From Roseospira visakhapatnamensis (lineage in GTDB: Bacteria > Pseudomonadota > Alphaproteobacteria > Rhodospirillales > Rhodospirillaceae), in assembly GCF_014197915.1 (NCBI RefSeq), contig NZ_JACIGK010000015.1, positions 46,582 to 110,581 on the forward strand: 64,000 nt of DNA, written 5' to 3'. The notes beneath the pieces are model-generated. The model did no database searches. It had not been told where the DNA came from and worked only from the letters and a program-made list of their open reading frames with translations. Shown here in pieces: positions 27,715 to 36,669 of the stretch. Within the stretch, counting starts at the first letter, position 1. Every line of letters starts with the position of its first letter. The translations under genes were made by a program, and so were the position numbers.

Positions 27715-28956
27715 ATGACCCCCGTGCAAGCGCGCACGGCGCTGGGTTTTTCCTGCGCCGGTCACGCCGTCAGCCATATCTACGAGCCCATCTTCTATGT
27801 GGTGGCGCTGGTCCTGCCGGCGCAGTTCGGCGTGTCCTACGAGGGGGCGCTGGCCTTGATCCTGGCCGGTAAGCTGATGTTCGGCATCGCCGCGCCCGTC
27901 ACCGGCTGGCTGGGGGACCGCTGGAGCGCCACCGGCATGATGGCCGTCTACTTCCTGGGCGTGGGGGGCAGCGCCGTGTGGGCCGGCCTGGCCGGCGGAC
28001 CGGTCGAGATGGCCGTGGCGCTGACGGTCCTCGGCGTGTTCGGGTCCATCTACCACCCGGTGGGCATCGCCTGGCTGGTGCGGACGGCCGTCAACCGGGG
28101 CCAGGCGCTCGGCTTCAACGGGGCGTTCGGAGCCCTGGGACCGGCGGTGGGCGGGGTGAGCGCCGGTGTGCTGATCGATCTGTTCGGCTGGCGGTCGGCC
28201 TTCCTGATCCCCGGCGGGCTGACCGTGATGATCGGCCTGGCCTTCGTATGGATGCTGGCCCGGGGCGTGATCATCGAGACCAAGACCGACGCGCGCGCCG
28301 ATCCGGCCCCCGATCGCCGCGACACGGTGCGGGTCTACGGCATCGTCGCCCTGACCATGCTGGCGGGCGGGCTCATCTACCAGGCCACCCAGGCCAGCAT
28401 GCCCAAGCTGTTCGACGACCGCCTGGGGGCGGCCTGGGGCGACCTGTTCGGCGGCGGCGCCAGCGGGATCGGCGTGGCGGTGATGCTGGTCTACGGGATC
28501 GCGGCGGTGTTCCAGATCCTGACGGGGTATCTGGCCGACCGGCTGTCGCTGAAGTCCGTATACGTGGGCATGTATGTCCTTCAGGCCCCCGTCCTGGCCC
28601 TGGCCGCCGTGGCCACCGGCCTGCCGCTGCTGCTGGTGGCGGTGCTGATGGTGTCGTTCAACATCGGCGCGCTGCCGGCGGAGAACAGCCTGCTGGCCCG
28701 CTATACGCCCAGCCGCTGGCGCTCCACCGCCTACGGCCTGAAATTCGTGCTGGCCTTCGGCTTCAGCGGTTTGGCGCTGCCCCTGGTGGGGCTGGTGCGG
28801 GCCACCACCGGCGACTTCGCGGTGCTGTTCCTGCTGCTGTCGGCCCTGGCGGCGCTGGTCGTGGTCGTCGGCCTGCGGCTGCCCGGCGAACGGCCCCGGG
28901 AGGCCGCACCCCCGGCGCCCGATGCCGTCAAGGCGCCGGTCGCGGCGGCGGAGTAG
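27715..28956 (+). CDS. MFS transporter (Fsr-like efflux family)
   Basis: 413 aa with about twelve membrane segments. The start is the ATG giving MTPVQARTALGF. MFS motif A-like GWLGDRWSATG appears after helix 2, with GSIYHPVGIAWLV in helix 4 and GYLADRLSLKSVY at the start of the second half. The GSxxHPxG motif and H-rich first helix are reminiscent of the fosmidomycin-resistance (Fsr) group. Substrate unknown. Downstream of oxyR but separated by 147 bases, so co-regulation is uncertain. Confidence 0.88.
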   Translation: MTPVQARTALGFSCAGHAVSHIYEPIFYVVALVLPAQFGVSYEGALALILAGKLMFGIAAPVTGWLGDRWSATGMMAVYFLGVGGSAVWAGLAGGPVEMAVALTVLGVFGSIYHPVGIAWLVRTAVNRGQALGFNGAFGALGPAVGGVSAGVLIDLFGWRSAFLIPGGLTVMIGLAFVWMLARGVIIETKTDARADPAPDRRDTVRVYGIVALTMLAGGLIYQATQASMPKLFDDRLGAAWGDLFGGGASGIGVAVMLVYGIAAVFQILTGYLADRLSLKSVYVGMYVLQAPVLALAAVATGLPLLLVAVLMVSFNIGALPAENSLLARYTPSRWRSTAYGLKFVLAFGFSGLALPLVGLVRATTGDFAVLFLLLSALAALVVVVGLRLPGERPREAAPPAPDAVKAPVAAAE

Positions 28957-29223
28957 GGGACGACCGGTCCGCCGTGGTGGGGCGTTGCGGTGGTCGCGGA
29001 CCCACGACCGATGCATGTGGCGCATACCCCGGGCGGGCCGGCCCGGATCCGCCGGGGGCGTGGGCGCCGGTCCGGGGCTTTCCTCGACGGGCCACTCGTG
29101 GCAGGATACCTAGGGTGGCCGACGCCCCGAAGATCGATCCTTGTCGGGTGCCGGGTCTGCCGGTTGTCTGGGGCGGGACCGGTCGTGCCGGGGACCGGCG
29201 CGCCGGAAACACGGTTCGGACAC

Positions 29224-29257
29224 AAAAAAAACCCCGGAAAGCCAAGGCTTTCCGGGG
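29224..29257 (-). terminator. Strong intrinsic terminator, minus strand
   Basis: A 12-bp perfect stem (CCCCGGAAAGCC 29232-29243 and GGCTTTCCGGGG 29246-29257) with a 2-base loop. On the minus strand it is followed by eight T (plus-strand A-run 29224-29231). This is the clearest intrinsic terminator in the window, yet no recognised minus-strand gene ends just before it. It may also end MFS transcription weakly from the other side, without a T-run. Confidence 0.85.
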
Positions 29258-29480
29258 CAAGTGGAACAGGGAGGTTTCACGTCTGGGAGACGTCGGGAAC
29301 CCGTCAGAGACGAGACCCGCACCGGATGAGGCATCCGATGTTCCGTTGCGTCAAGCCAAGCTTCGCCTTGGCATCCAAGGATGCCTTGGGAACACGACCA
29401 TCCGCGTGACAATCGACGATCACGACGATCATCTGCGGTGGACCGTAAGCGGCCGGACGACCGACCACCATACTCTTTTC
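29258..29480 (-). ncRNA. Candidate small structured RNA (or 55-codon ORF) ending at the terminator
   Basis: Upstream of the terminator the minus strand contains further hairpins: ACGTCT/AGACGT with a 3-base loop (29279-29293), GGCATCC/GGATGCC with a 2-base loop (29370-29385) and an overlapping GCCAAG/CTTGGC (29355-29372). A 55-codon frame (29304-29471) with GGAAAAGAG in front also fits, but its third-position GC is clearly lower than in neighbouring genes and I recognise no family, so an RNA is favoured. No convincing promoter was found. The remainder of 28957-29704 holds no gene that I can support. Confidence 0.35.
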
Positions 29481-29704
29481 CGTACAGATGCCATGCGTCC
29501 TTATCATGGCTGTTGAAGGTCTTGGCGTCGGCCTGGTCCCCTCGGCCGCCATGCGGGATCGCCGGAAACCCTCGCCAACGCGGGACTTGGCCGGAGCGGC
29601 CCTTGCGCGACCCGTGTTGATAGTTTTACAAGAGGATGGTGGCTATTCTTGACTTGGCCGGTGCTTGATCCGGTCGCGGTTGGCGCCGACGGAGGTGGCA
29701 AGAC

Positions 29705-30544
29705 ATGGACAAGGCGCCGGACAGCGGACGGCGAGGACAGGAAAAGCGCACCTTTTCCATTGAGCGGCACATGCGGCGCGCCGATGGCTTGGGGCCGGCA
29801 ATGGGTCTTGGCGCCCTGACCGAGGTCGGCGAACTGGGCACCCTGGTGGCGGATATTCGTGCCCTGCGGGAGGAGGTGCGGGCCCTGCGCGAGCAGATGG
29901 ACGCGCGCGACCGCGAGGCGCCCGGGCCGGCGCCGGTCGAACCCCAGGCCGAGCCGACACCGGAGCCCGCGCCGGAACCCGCCCATCATCACGGGATGGC
30001 GCACGATGACGAGGAAGCCCAGCTTCTGCGCATCGAGGTGGCCCGCATGGTGCGGAGCCTGGCCACGGCCAAGCGCGAGATCGCCGAGATCAAGCATCCG
30101 ATGGCCCAGGCCGACGATGATCGCATGGTCCGGGCCGCGAGCGAACTGGATGCCATCGTCGCCGCCACCGAGCGGGCCACCAACTCCATCATGGACGCCG
30201 CCGAGGCCATCACTGGCCACTGCGACGCCATGCTGACCGAGGTCGGCGACACCGACCTGCTGTCCCCGCGCTTGCATGACATGAGCAATCAGGCGGCTCT
30301 GATCTTCGAGGCGTGCAACTTCCAGGACATCACCGGTCAGCGCATCACCAAGGTGGTCAAGACCCTGGAGTTCATCGAGGACCGCATCCGCGCCATTGTC
30401 GAGGAGTGGGGCCGGGATGCCTTCCTCGACTTGCCGCTGCCCCAGGACGATGCGTCGGCCGACGAGGAAAGCCGGCTGCTGAACGGTCCGCAGCTTGAAA
30501 ACCAGGGCCTCAGCCAGGACGACATCGATTCCCTGTTCGGATGA
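29705..30544 (+). CDS. cheZ: Protein phosphatase CheZ (alphaproteobacterial type)
   Basis: 279 aa. The N-terminal half has a short helix (LVADIRALREEVRALREQM) and a Pro/Glu-rich linker ending in a His cluster. The C-terminal half is the four-helix CheZ domain, with the catalytic segment FQDITGQRITKVVKTLEFIE: D208 and Q212 correspond in spacing to D143/Q147 of E. coli CheZ. It ends LSQDDIDSLFG, the CheY-binding tail. CheZ dephosphorylates CheY-P to reset flagellar switching. No other che gene is adjacent. Confidence 0.92.
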   Translation: MDKAPDSGRRGQEKRTFSIERHMRRADGLGPAMGLGALTEVGELGTLVADIRALREEVRALREQMDARDREAPGPAPVEPQAEPTPEPAPEPAHHHGMAHDDEEAQLLRIEVARMVRSLATAKREIAEIKHPMAQADDDRMVRAASELDAIVAATERATNSIMDAAEAITGHCDAMLTEVGDTDLLSPRLHDMSNQAALIFEACNFQDITGQRITKVVKTLEFIEDRIRAIVEEWGRDAFLDLPLPQDDASADEESRLLNGPQLENQGLSQDDIDSLFG

Positions 30545-30611
30545 CGCCGCCCATGACCCGATCGGATCGGGCCGGCTGTGATGCGTCGATTGAACAAGAT
30601 TTGGTATAGGC

Positions 30612-30641
30612 TTGGCGAGACTGATCCATATGCACTATGAT
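30612..30641 (+). promoter_or_regulatory. Candidate sigma70-type promoter for the SPOR lipoprotein gene
   Basis: TTGGCG (30612-30617) and TATGAT (30636-30641) with an 18-base spacer. It lies 175 bases before the lipoprotein start, in the gap after cheZ. Confidence 0.4.
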
Positions 30642-30816
30642 CCGCCCTGACCATTTCGGGTCTGGACGGGTGCCCGAAGGCGGGATCCGCGTTCGGGGAT
30701 CATCGAGCATCACATCAACGGGCTGGAGCGTCGCGGGGGACATCGGGCCCGCGCGGGATGCTTGAGCGGGCGGCGCTTCGTGGCGGCGGGCGCCATGGCA
30801 GGAAGGGTGACGGCGG

Positions 30817-32241
30817 ATGCGACACGCGCGCGGCATCAATACGCAGGGGGTGGGACCGTCGGCGCGGCCGGCGCGCCGGTCGATCGGACGGAAGGCGGTC
30901 ACCATGGGGCTGGCGGTCACCGGGTCGCTGGTCCTCGGCGCCTGCGAGGGATCGGGCGACGCCGCCACGGACGGCGCCGAGGGTGCCTCGGCCGCGCCCG
31001 CGTCCGCCGTCTCGACGGTCACCGCCAGCAGCACGGCCCTGGGGCCGGCCCCCTTGCCGGTCTATTCCGTCGGCGACACCTATGTGTTCGACAGCCCGCG
31101 CGAGACCTGGACCATCACCCAGGTCACCGAGGAGAAGGTCGCCTGGGAAAGCGATCTGGGCGGCACCCGGCAGACCACGGTTGATCCGCTGCTGCCCAGC
31201 CTCCGATCGGCGGCGCCGGAGATCGGCGCGGTCACCCGGATCATCACCGAGAAACAGGGCGACCTCTGGCCGCTGGTGGTCGGCAACGAAACCACCTTCG
31301 TGGTCGCCGCCGGCATGGACCAGCCGCCCTACAGCCAGTCGCTGCGCTGGAGTTGCCGCGTGGTCGGCACCAATTTGGTGACCGTGCCGGCGGGCTCGTT
31401 CAACGCCTACAAGGTGGCGTGCGCGCGCTCGGATGGCCTGCGCCTGAACACCTATCACGCGCCGGCGGTGGGCTACTTCGTGCGGCGCGAGGTCAGCACG
31501 GCGGAGAACCAGGGGCAGGCGCGCTCCCTGGTGGCCTACAAGAACGGTACCGGCGATCGCCTGATCGCCGCTCGGCCGCCCGGACCGGCGGACATGAATC
31601 CGCTGAATACCGCGCCGAGGACGGCCGCCGAGGTGCGGCCGCTGGAGCCGATCGGGGGCGGGACGGGCGCCGGGGCGGCATCGGCGTCGTCGCCGGGTTC
31701 AGCCCCATCCCCGGCCCCATCCCCGGCGTTGGCGCCGTCCTCGTCGCCAGCCTCCGCCGACGGGGGACCGCGACCGCTGGTTCCGCCCCATGAGACGCCA
31801 CCCCAGGGGACGCCACCCCAGGGGACGCAGCCCGCCGGTGAGGCGACCGCCTGGCCGGTGCAGCGGACACCGCGTCCGGCGGCCGACGCCGCGGCGCCGG
31901 CATCCACGCCGGGCGCGGCCATGGCGCCCGCGCCGTCCTCCCGCGTGGCCAGCGCGCCGGTGCCGGCCGCCGCCGGGGCGGGGGCCTGGTCCGGGGCTGG
32001 CGTCCGGCTGGCGTCCTTCGGCTCCGCCGCCGCCGCCGACTCCGGCTGGGCGACGTTCCGTGCCGCCTATCCGGGCCTGCTGGGGGCGCTGTCACCGCGT
32101 ATCGAGCATGTCCAGATCGAGGGGCGCGGCACCTTCCATCGCCTCTACGCCGGTCCGTTCGCCACCAAGACCGAGGCCCGTGCACTGTGCGGTAAGATCA
32201 GCGAGATGGGGCAGACCTGCGACGTGCGGACCTTTAACTGA
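30817..32241 (+). CDS. SPOR-domain lipoprotein
   Basis: 474 aa. A lipobox LVLGAC (Cys at about 43) follows a hydrophobic segment. A globular region of about 190 aa (residues 80-265, starting LPVYSVGDTYVFDSP with conserved VVGTNLVTVPAGSFNAYKV) has no family that I can name with certainty. A long Pro/Ala/Ser-rich linker follows, then a C-terminal SPOR domain (about 395-474: FRAAYPGLLGALSPRIEHV, RLYAGPFATKTEARALC). SPOR domains bind denuded septal peptidoglycan, so it probably acts at the division site. The linker holds 15-base repeats (PPQGT). A 17-base tandem duplication covers its stop codon. Confidence 0.85.
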   Translation: MRHARGINTQGVGPSARPARRSIGRKAVTMGLAVTGSLVLGACEGSGDAATDGAEGASAAPASAVSTVTASSTALGPAPLPVYSVGDTYVFDSPRETWTITQVTEEKVAWESDLGGTRQTTVDPLLPSLRSAAPEIGAVTRIITEKQGDLWPLVVGNETTFVVAAGMDQPPYSQSLRWSCRVVGTNLVTVPAGSFNAYKVACARSDGLRLNTYHAPAVGYFVRREVSTAENQGQARSLVAYKNGTGDRLIAARPPGPADMNPLNTAPRTAAEVRPLEPIGGGTGAGAASASSPGSAPSPAPSPALAPSSSPASADGGPRPLVPPHETPPQGTPPQGTQPAGEATAWPVQRTPRPAADAAAPASTPGAAMAPAPSSRVASAPVPAAAGAGAWSGAGVRLASFGSAAAADSGWATFRAAYPGLLGALSPRIEHVQIEGRGTFHRLYAGPFATKTEARALCGKISEMGQTCDVRTFN

Positions 32242-32268
32242 TCAAGACGGGTAACTGATCAAGACGGG
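32235..32268 (+). repeat. 17-bp tandem duplication spanning a stop codon
   Basis: taactgatcaagacggg occurs twice back to back (32235-32251 and 32252-32268). The first copy supplies the last residue and TGA of the SPOR lipoprotein gene. Exact identity points to a recent slippage event. Confidence 0.95.
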
Positions 32269-32317
32269 CAACGGCCGCGCGACGGGCGGTGTCGCGCGAA
32301 CAGGGATGGGACCCAGC

Positions 32318-32869
32318 ATGGCACGATGGGGGGGAACACGCCTCCGACGAAGCTCGTCGACGGCCACGGTCGGAACCGTGTTGGCCGCCGTCGCGGTGGT
32401 GGGGGTGTCGGTGATCGCCTGGCGTCAGGCGACCACCGTGGCGGATCTGCGGGCGACGCTGGAGAAAACCGAACGCGAGGCGGTGGCCTTGCGCGAGCAG
32501 GCGGATCTGCTGACCGAGGAGAACGCGGACCTGGCGCAGGCCCTTGATGGATCGCTGGACCTGAACGAGACCATCCAGGATCGGGCCGACGACACCGAGA
32601 TCGAGCTGGATCGGCTCCGCGCGGCGCTTGAGCGCGTTCGCGCCGAGGCCGACGCGGCGCGCCAGACGCGGCTTCAGGTGCGCGAGGTGCGCGGCACCGC
32701 AGACTTTCCCATTGAACGCGCCATGGCCGAGGCCGGCGATACGGTGGCCGGTTTCGCCGCCCGCGAGGGCACGACCGAGGCCGTGGTGCGGGCCTTGAAC
32801 CCCTGGCTGGACGGGGCCGACTCGCTGTCCGCCTGGCAGACCTTGTGGGTGCCCAAGACGGACCCGTGA
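32318..32869 (+). CDS. Membrane-anchored coiled-coil protein with LysM-like C-terminus
   Basis: 183 aa from the second ATG; a first ATG lies four codons earlier. A basic N-terminus precedes one membrane segment (about 18-36, VGTVLAAVAVVGVSVIAW). A heptad-rich Glu/Leu/Ala coiled coil follows (about 38-115). The C-terminus (about 135-183) reads AGDTVAGFAAREGTTEAV, then a LNPWL and an LxxWQTLWVPK ending, like a LysM peptidoglycan-binding repeat. The protein would span the periplasm from membrane to wall. No named family. It follows the SPOR lipoprotein gene in the same direction and ends 25 bases from the convergent GT41 gene. Confidence 0.7.
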   Translation: MARWGGTRLRRSSSTATVGTVLAAVAVVGVSVIAWRQATTVADLRATLEKTEREAVALREQADLLTEENADLAQALDGSLDLNETIQDRADDTEIELDRLRAALERVRAEADAARQTRLQVREVRGTADFPIERAMAEAGDTVAGFAAREGTTEAVVRALNPWLDGADSLSAWQTLWVPKTDP

Positions 32870-32894
32870 AAACGGTTGGCGCCGGCGGGGGGCG

Positions 32895-35003
32895 TCAGGA
32901 CGGATCGGGGCCGGGCCAGGCCCAGGCGCCCGACCCGGGTGGACGGCCGGCGCGATGGTCGGCCCACAGCCCGGTGCAGGCGTCGTCCAGTTGGCGGGCG
33001 AAGGATTCGGGGTCGAGGCAGGGCAGGGCGGCCACCCGACCGCGCAACGTGGCGCGGATATCCGTCAGGGTAGCGGTGTCCCGGGCCGCCGCGATCGCGC
33101 GGGCGACATAGGCGTCGGGCGTGGTCGTGATCCAGTCGGCCAGTCCGGCGCGCGTCAGGTGCGAGACCGCGTGCCGGCCGCACAGCGGCGCGCCGGCCAG
33201 GGCCACCACCGGCACCCCCATCCACAGGCTTTCCAGGACCGTGAGGCCGCCCGACCAGGGATCGCTGTCGAGCGCGATGTCGACCCGGGTATAAAGGTCC
33301 ATCATGCCGGCGCGGTCCCGGCCGCCCTCCAGCCGCACCCGGTTCGGCGGCAGGCCCTGGCGGGTGAGCCGGCGGACCAGGACGTCGCGCAGGCCGGGCC
33401 GGTCGAGGGCCCGGGCCTGGATCAGCAGCCGCGCCGACGGCAGGGCCGCCAGGATCCGTCCCCAGCGGGCCAGCAGCGGGTCGTGGAGCTTGTCCAGGCG
33501 ATTGAACGACCCGAAGGTGACGGCGCCGTGGGGATCCCTCAGGCAGGGCGGCGGGCCGGGGGGTGGCGCGGCGTCCGGAGGCGCGAACAGGTAGGCGCCG
33601 TGGGGCAGGCAGACCGGAGACTCGGCGAGGCCGTCGCGGGCCGCGCGGTCCGGTACGTGAAAGCGGTCCGTGAACACCGCGTCCAGGCCGGTCAGGCCGA
33701 TGCTGGCGAAGACGTCACCCCACAGGGCCTGCACCGGTGCCTGACGCTCGGCCAATGCCTCCAGCGCCTGGGGGAGCGTGGTCGGCGTCACCAGGATCAG
33801 AACGTCCGGCGCCAGGGCGGCCAGGGCGGCGCGCAGGGCCGGCGCGGTGCGCGCGGGCACGCCGCGCACGTGGTCGACGGGCAGGTCCGGCGGCAGGGGG
33901 GGCGCGGGCTGGTCGGGGGGCGTGGTGTGAAGCACGCTCACCCGGGCGTGTCGCGCCGCCGCCACCGCCGCATGGGCCAGCATCGCCGGCAGGGCCAGGG
34001 CCGCCACCTGGGGCCGCGTCAGGTCCCCCAGGTACACCAGATGTCGGGGAGCCTGGGGCAGGGCGGCGGCCTCGGCCGGGTGTGGCGGGCGCCACGCGCC
34101 GGTGGCGGGCGCCCAGGCATCGCGTTCGGTCCGCACGGCCTCGGGCGTCAGGCCGGGGGCGTGGTGCAGCACCGACAGCAGGTCGCCCACATGGGCCGGC
34201 GCGTGGCGGATGGCGGGGGGGACCGCCAGCATGAGCGCGGCGGCGGCGTCGGCCTCGCCCTCCGACAGGCGCAGCCGCGCCAGCCCCAGGCGCGCCGCCG
34301 GCAGGTCCGGGCGCAACTGGAGGGCGCGGGCAAAGGCGGTCTCGGCGCCGGCGCCGTCCCGGTGGCGTTGGGCGATCAGGCCCAGGGTGGTGAGGGCATC
34401 GGCATAGGCCGGAGCCAGCGCGAGGGCGAGCGTGGTCTGTCGGGTGGCCTCGGCGGCGCGTCCGGCGCGCAGCGCCAGCAGCGCCCGCGCGTGGCACAGG
34501 GTGGGGTCCCGGGCGTCCGGGGGCGCCGCCCGCGACGCGGCCTCGGCGGCCGTCGTGTCGCCGTCGGCCAGCCGCCGCATCACCAGCGCGCCGTGCCCGC
34601 GTGGATCGGTGGGGCACCAGCGCGCCCAGGCGGCGGCGATGCGCCCGGCGCCCATCGCATCCCCGTCGGCCTCGGCCCGTGCCAGATCCTGGGCGAACAA
34701 GGTCGCCAGTGGCAGGTCGGGGGCCCGGGCCAGCGCCGGGTCCAGGGTCAGCGCGCGGGTGAGCAGGCGCAGTCCGTCGATCGGCCGGCCGCGCGCGCGC
34801 ACCAGCAGGCCCAGGTTGCGCAGGCTGTTGGCGTGGTGCGGCAACAGGTGGAGGACCCGACGAAAGGCGTCCTCGGCGGCGGCGTGCCGCCCGGCCTGGA
34901 GATGGGTGACCGCCGCCATGAACCACTGGCGCGCCGCCGGCTCGCCGGCCGCGCCGGGGGGCACGGGGACTGGGACGGGGACTGGGGATGTGGGGGACGT
35001 CAC
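32895..35003 (-). CDS. TPR-containing GT41 (O-GlcNAc transferase/SPINDLY-like) glycosyltransferase
   Basis: 702 aa from a GTG at 35003 behind GGGAGGG. The N-terminal third holds TPR-like helices (HLQAGRHAAAEDAFRRVLHL, YADALTTLGLIAQRHRDGAG and others). The C-terminal half is the GT41 catalytic region: FGSFNRLDKLHDPLLARWG, NRVRLEGGRDRAGMMDLYTR, DIALDSDPWSGGLTVLESLW and GVPVVALAGAPLCGRH. Bacterial relatives glycosylate proteins such as flagellins or act in envelope biosynthesis; the target is unknown. The start region contains a PVPVPVPV repeat. The gene is convergent with the LysM-like gene. Confidence 0.85.
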   Translation of the reverse strand: MTSPTSPVPVPVPVPPGAAGEPAARQWFMAAVTHLQAGRHAAAEDAFRRVLHLLPHHANSLRNLGLLVRARGRPIDGLRLLTRALTLDPALARAPDLPLATLFAQDLARAEADGDAMGAGRIAAAWARWCPTDPRGHGALVMRRLADGDTTAAEAASRAAPPDARDPTLCHARALLALRAGRAAEATRQTTLALALAPAYADALTTLGLIAQRHRDGAGAETAFARALQLRPDLPAARLGLARLRLSEGEADAAAALMLAVPPAIRHAPAHVGDLLSVLHHAPGLTPEAVRTERDAWAPATGAWRPPHPAEAAALPQAPRHLVYLGDLTRPQVAALALPAMLAHAAVAAARHARVSVLHTTPPDQPAPPLPPDLPVDHVRGVPARTAPALRAALAALAPDVLILVTPTTLPQALEALAERQAPVQALWGDVFASIGLTGLDAVFTDRFHVPDRAARDGLAESPVCLPHGAYLFAPPDAAPPPGPPPCLRDPHGAVTFGSFNRLDKLHDPLLARWGRILAALPSARLLIQARALDRPGLRDVLVRRLTRQGLPPNRVRLEGGRDRAGMMDLYTRVDIALDSDPWSGGLTVLESLWMGVPVVALAGAPLCGRHAVSHLTRAGLADWITTTPDAYVARAIAAARDTATLTDIRATLRGRVAALPCLDPESFARQLDDACTGLWADHRAGRPPGSGAWAWPGPDPS

Positions 35004-35151
35004 GAACCCTCCCGGTCTGATCGAACCGGCCCACCATACCCGCGCCCGACGTGGCGGGCCAGGGACCCGGGGCTGGCGCGGGAACGGGCGATCGCGGCGG
35101 AACGGCCGCCGGTTGCGACGATGGTCCGCGTCCATCCCTGTCCGGCCTTCA

Positions 35152-35550
35152 TCATGCCTCGGGCTCCGGCCGCCAGGCGTCGGGTACATGCACGGGGGCG
35201 CCGTCCGCCGGTACGGCGACGACATCGAAGCGCACGCCGTCCGCGCCGTGGTCCGGGTGGGCGGCCAGCCAGGCTTCGGCGGCCGTCGCCAGCCGCCGGC
35301 GCTGCGCCGGTGTGACGGCGGCCAGGGCCGCCGCCGCGCTGGGCCGGGCCTTCACCTCCACGAACACCAGCACCGGGCCGTCCTGGGCGATCAGGTCGAT
35401 CTCGCCCACGCCCCGCCCCCGTTGGCCGGGCGCGCGCCGGGCCAGCACGGTCCAGCCCCGCGCCTCCAGCCATGCCGCCGCGTCGTCCTCGGCGGCGCGG
35501 CCGGCGCGGTCGGCCGCCCGGCGGGCGGCGGCGGGGCGCGACCGGCTCAT
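35152..35550 (-). CDS. yraN: YraN family endonuclease-like protein (UPF0102)
   Basis: 132 aa. The conserved core has AAEDDAAAWLEARGWTVLARR, the metal-binding GEIDLIAQDG and VFVEVKARPS, which is the D-x(n)-ExK pattern of the restriction-endonuclease-like fold, then ALAAVTPAQRRRLATAA. Activity is unproven in most members. Its ATG overlaps the rsmI stop (ATGA); the rsmI-yraN order is widely conserved. Confidence 0.92.
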   Translation of the reverse strand: MSRSRPAAARRAADRAGRAAEDDAAAWLEARGWTVLARRAPGQRGRGVGEIDLIAQDGPVLVFVEVKARPSAAAALAAVTPAQRRRLATAAEAWLAAHPDHGADGVRFDVVAVPADGAPVHVPDAWRPEPEA

Positions 35551-36464
35551 GAGTCCGGCTCCCCGGTGTCCAGGGCCAGGGCCCGGCGATACAGATCGCG
35601 CCGGGGCACGCCGGTCTCGGCCGCCACCCGCGCGGCGGCCTCCTTCACGCGCAGGCCCTCGGCCAGGGCGGCGCGCAGGCGGTCGTCCTGGTCGTCCTCG
35701 GAGGGCGGGCCGGCGGCGACGTCGCTGGCCGGGGGACCGATGACCAGCACCACCTCGCCCCGGGGCGGACCGGCCTCGGCATAGTGCGCGGCCAGGGCGG
35801 GCAGGCGGTCGCGGCGGATCTCCTCGTACAGCTTGGTCAGTTCCCGGCACACGGCGGCGGGGCGGTCCCCCAGGGTCTCGGCCGCCGCCATCAGGGAGGC
35901 GGGCAGGCGCCGCGCGCTCTCGAACAGCACCAGGGTGGCCGGGATCGGCGCCAGCTCGGCCAGGAAGCGGCGACGGGCGCCGTCCTTGGACGGCGGAAAC
36001 CCGGCGAACAGGAAGCGGTCCGAGGGCAGGCCGGAGGCCACCAGGGCCGCCAGCGGCGCCGACGCGCCGGGGATCGGCACCACCGGATACCCGGCCTCGA
36101 TGACCGCGCCCACCAGCCGGTAGCCCGGGTCGCTCACCAGCGGCGTTCCGGCGTCCGACACCAGGGCGACGGCCTGGCCGTCCGCCAGCCGGGCCAGCAC
36201 CTGGGGGCGCTGGCGGGCGGCGTTGTGCTCGTGATAGGGCATCAGCGGCGTGGCGATGCCCAGGCGCGCCATCAGGGATCCGGTCACCCGCGTGTCCTCG
36301 CAGGCGATCACCGCCGCGCTCCGCAGCACCGACAGCGCCCGTGGGGTGATGTCGCCGGTGTTGCCGATGGGGGTGGCCACCACGTACAGGCCGGGCGGGA
36401 GCGGGTTGGCCGCGCCATGTTTACTTGCCGAATCCGGGTCGCTAGGCTGTCGGATCGTCGTCAC
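35547..36464 (-). CDS. rsmI: 16S rRNA (cytidine1402-2'-O)-methyltransferase RsmI
   Basis: 305 aa from a GTG with AGGG directly in front; upstream in-frame sequence has no family character. Tetrapyrrole-methylase fold motifs: YVVATPIGNTGDITPRAL, IACEDTRVTGSL, HEHNAARQ, ALVSDAGTPLVSDPG, PIPGASAPLAALVASGLP, FAGFPPSK and ELTKLYEEI. It methylates the ribose of C1402 in the decoding centre. It is transcribed divergently from the LpoA-like gene. Confidence 0.94.
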   Translation of the reverse strand: MTTIRQPSDPDSASKHGAANPLPPGLYVVATPIGNTGDITPRALSVLRSAAVIACEDTRVTGSLMARLGIATPLMPYHEHNAARQRPQVLARLADGQAVALVSDAGTPLVSDPGYRLVGAVIEAGYPVVPIPGASAPLAALVASGLPSDRFLFAGFPPSKDGARRRFLAELAPIPATLVLFESARRLPASLMAAAETLGDRPAAVCRELTKLYEEIRRDRLPALAAHYAEAGPPRGEVVLVIGPPASDVAAGPPSEDDQDDRLRAALAEGLRVKEAAARVAAETGVPRRDLYRRALALDTGEPDS

Positions 36465-36669
36465 CCCTGTTGCTGGCGGTGGATCGCGGGCGGCCCGGGG
36501 GCGATCCCGGGGCGGCCCGGCGTCGCGAGGTCGCCGTGCCTGAAAATCGCCATGTGCCCATGGCCGGGTGGAGATGGGGGCCGGACTCGGCCCGACGGAC
36601 CGACCCACGGTCTCGCGCGTGGGCCGTCGGCATGATCGTTTGGCATGAGTGTATCGAGGAGAGCGGCCG

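Noticed and set aside
26242..29025. A very long open frame on the minus strand opposite oxyR and the MFS gene
   Set aside because: It is a GC-rich shadow with Gln/His/Gly/Arg-rich composition and no family motifs, while the plus strand encodes clear OxyR and MFS proteins.
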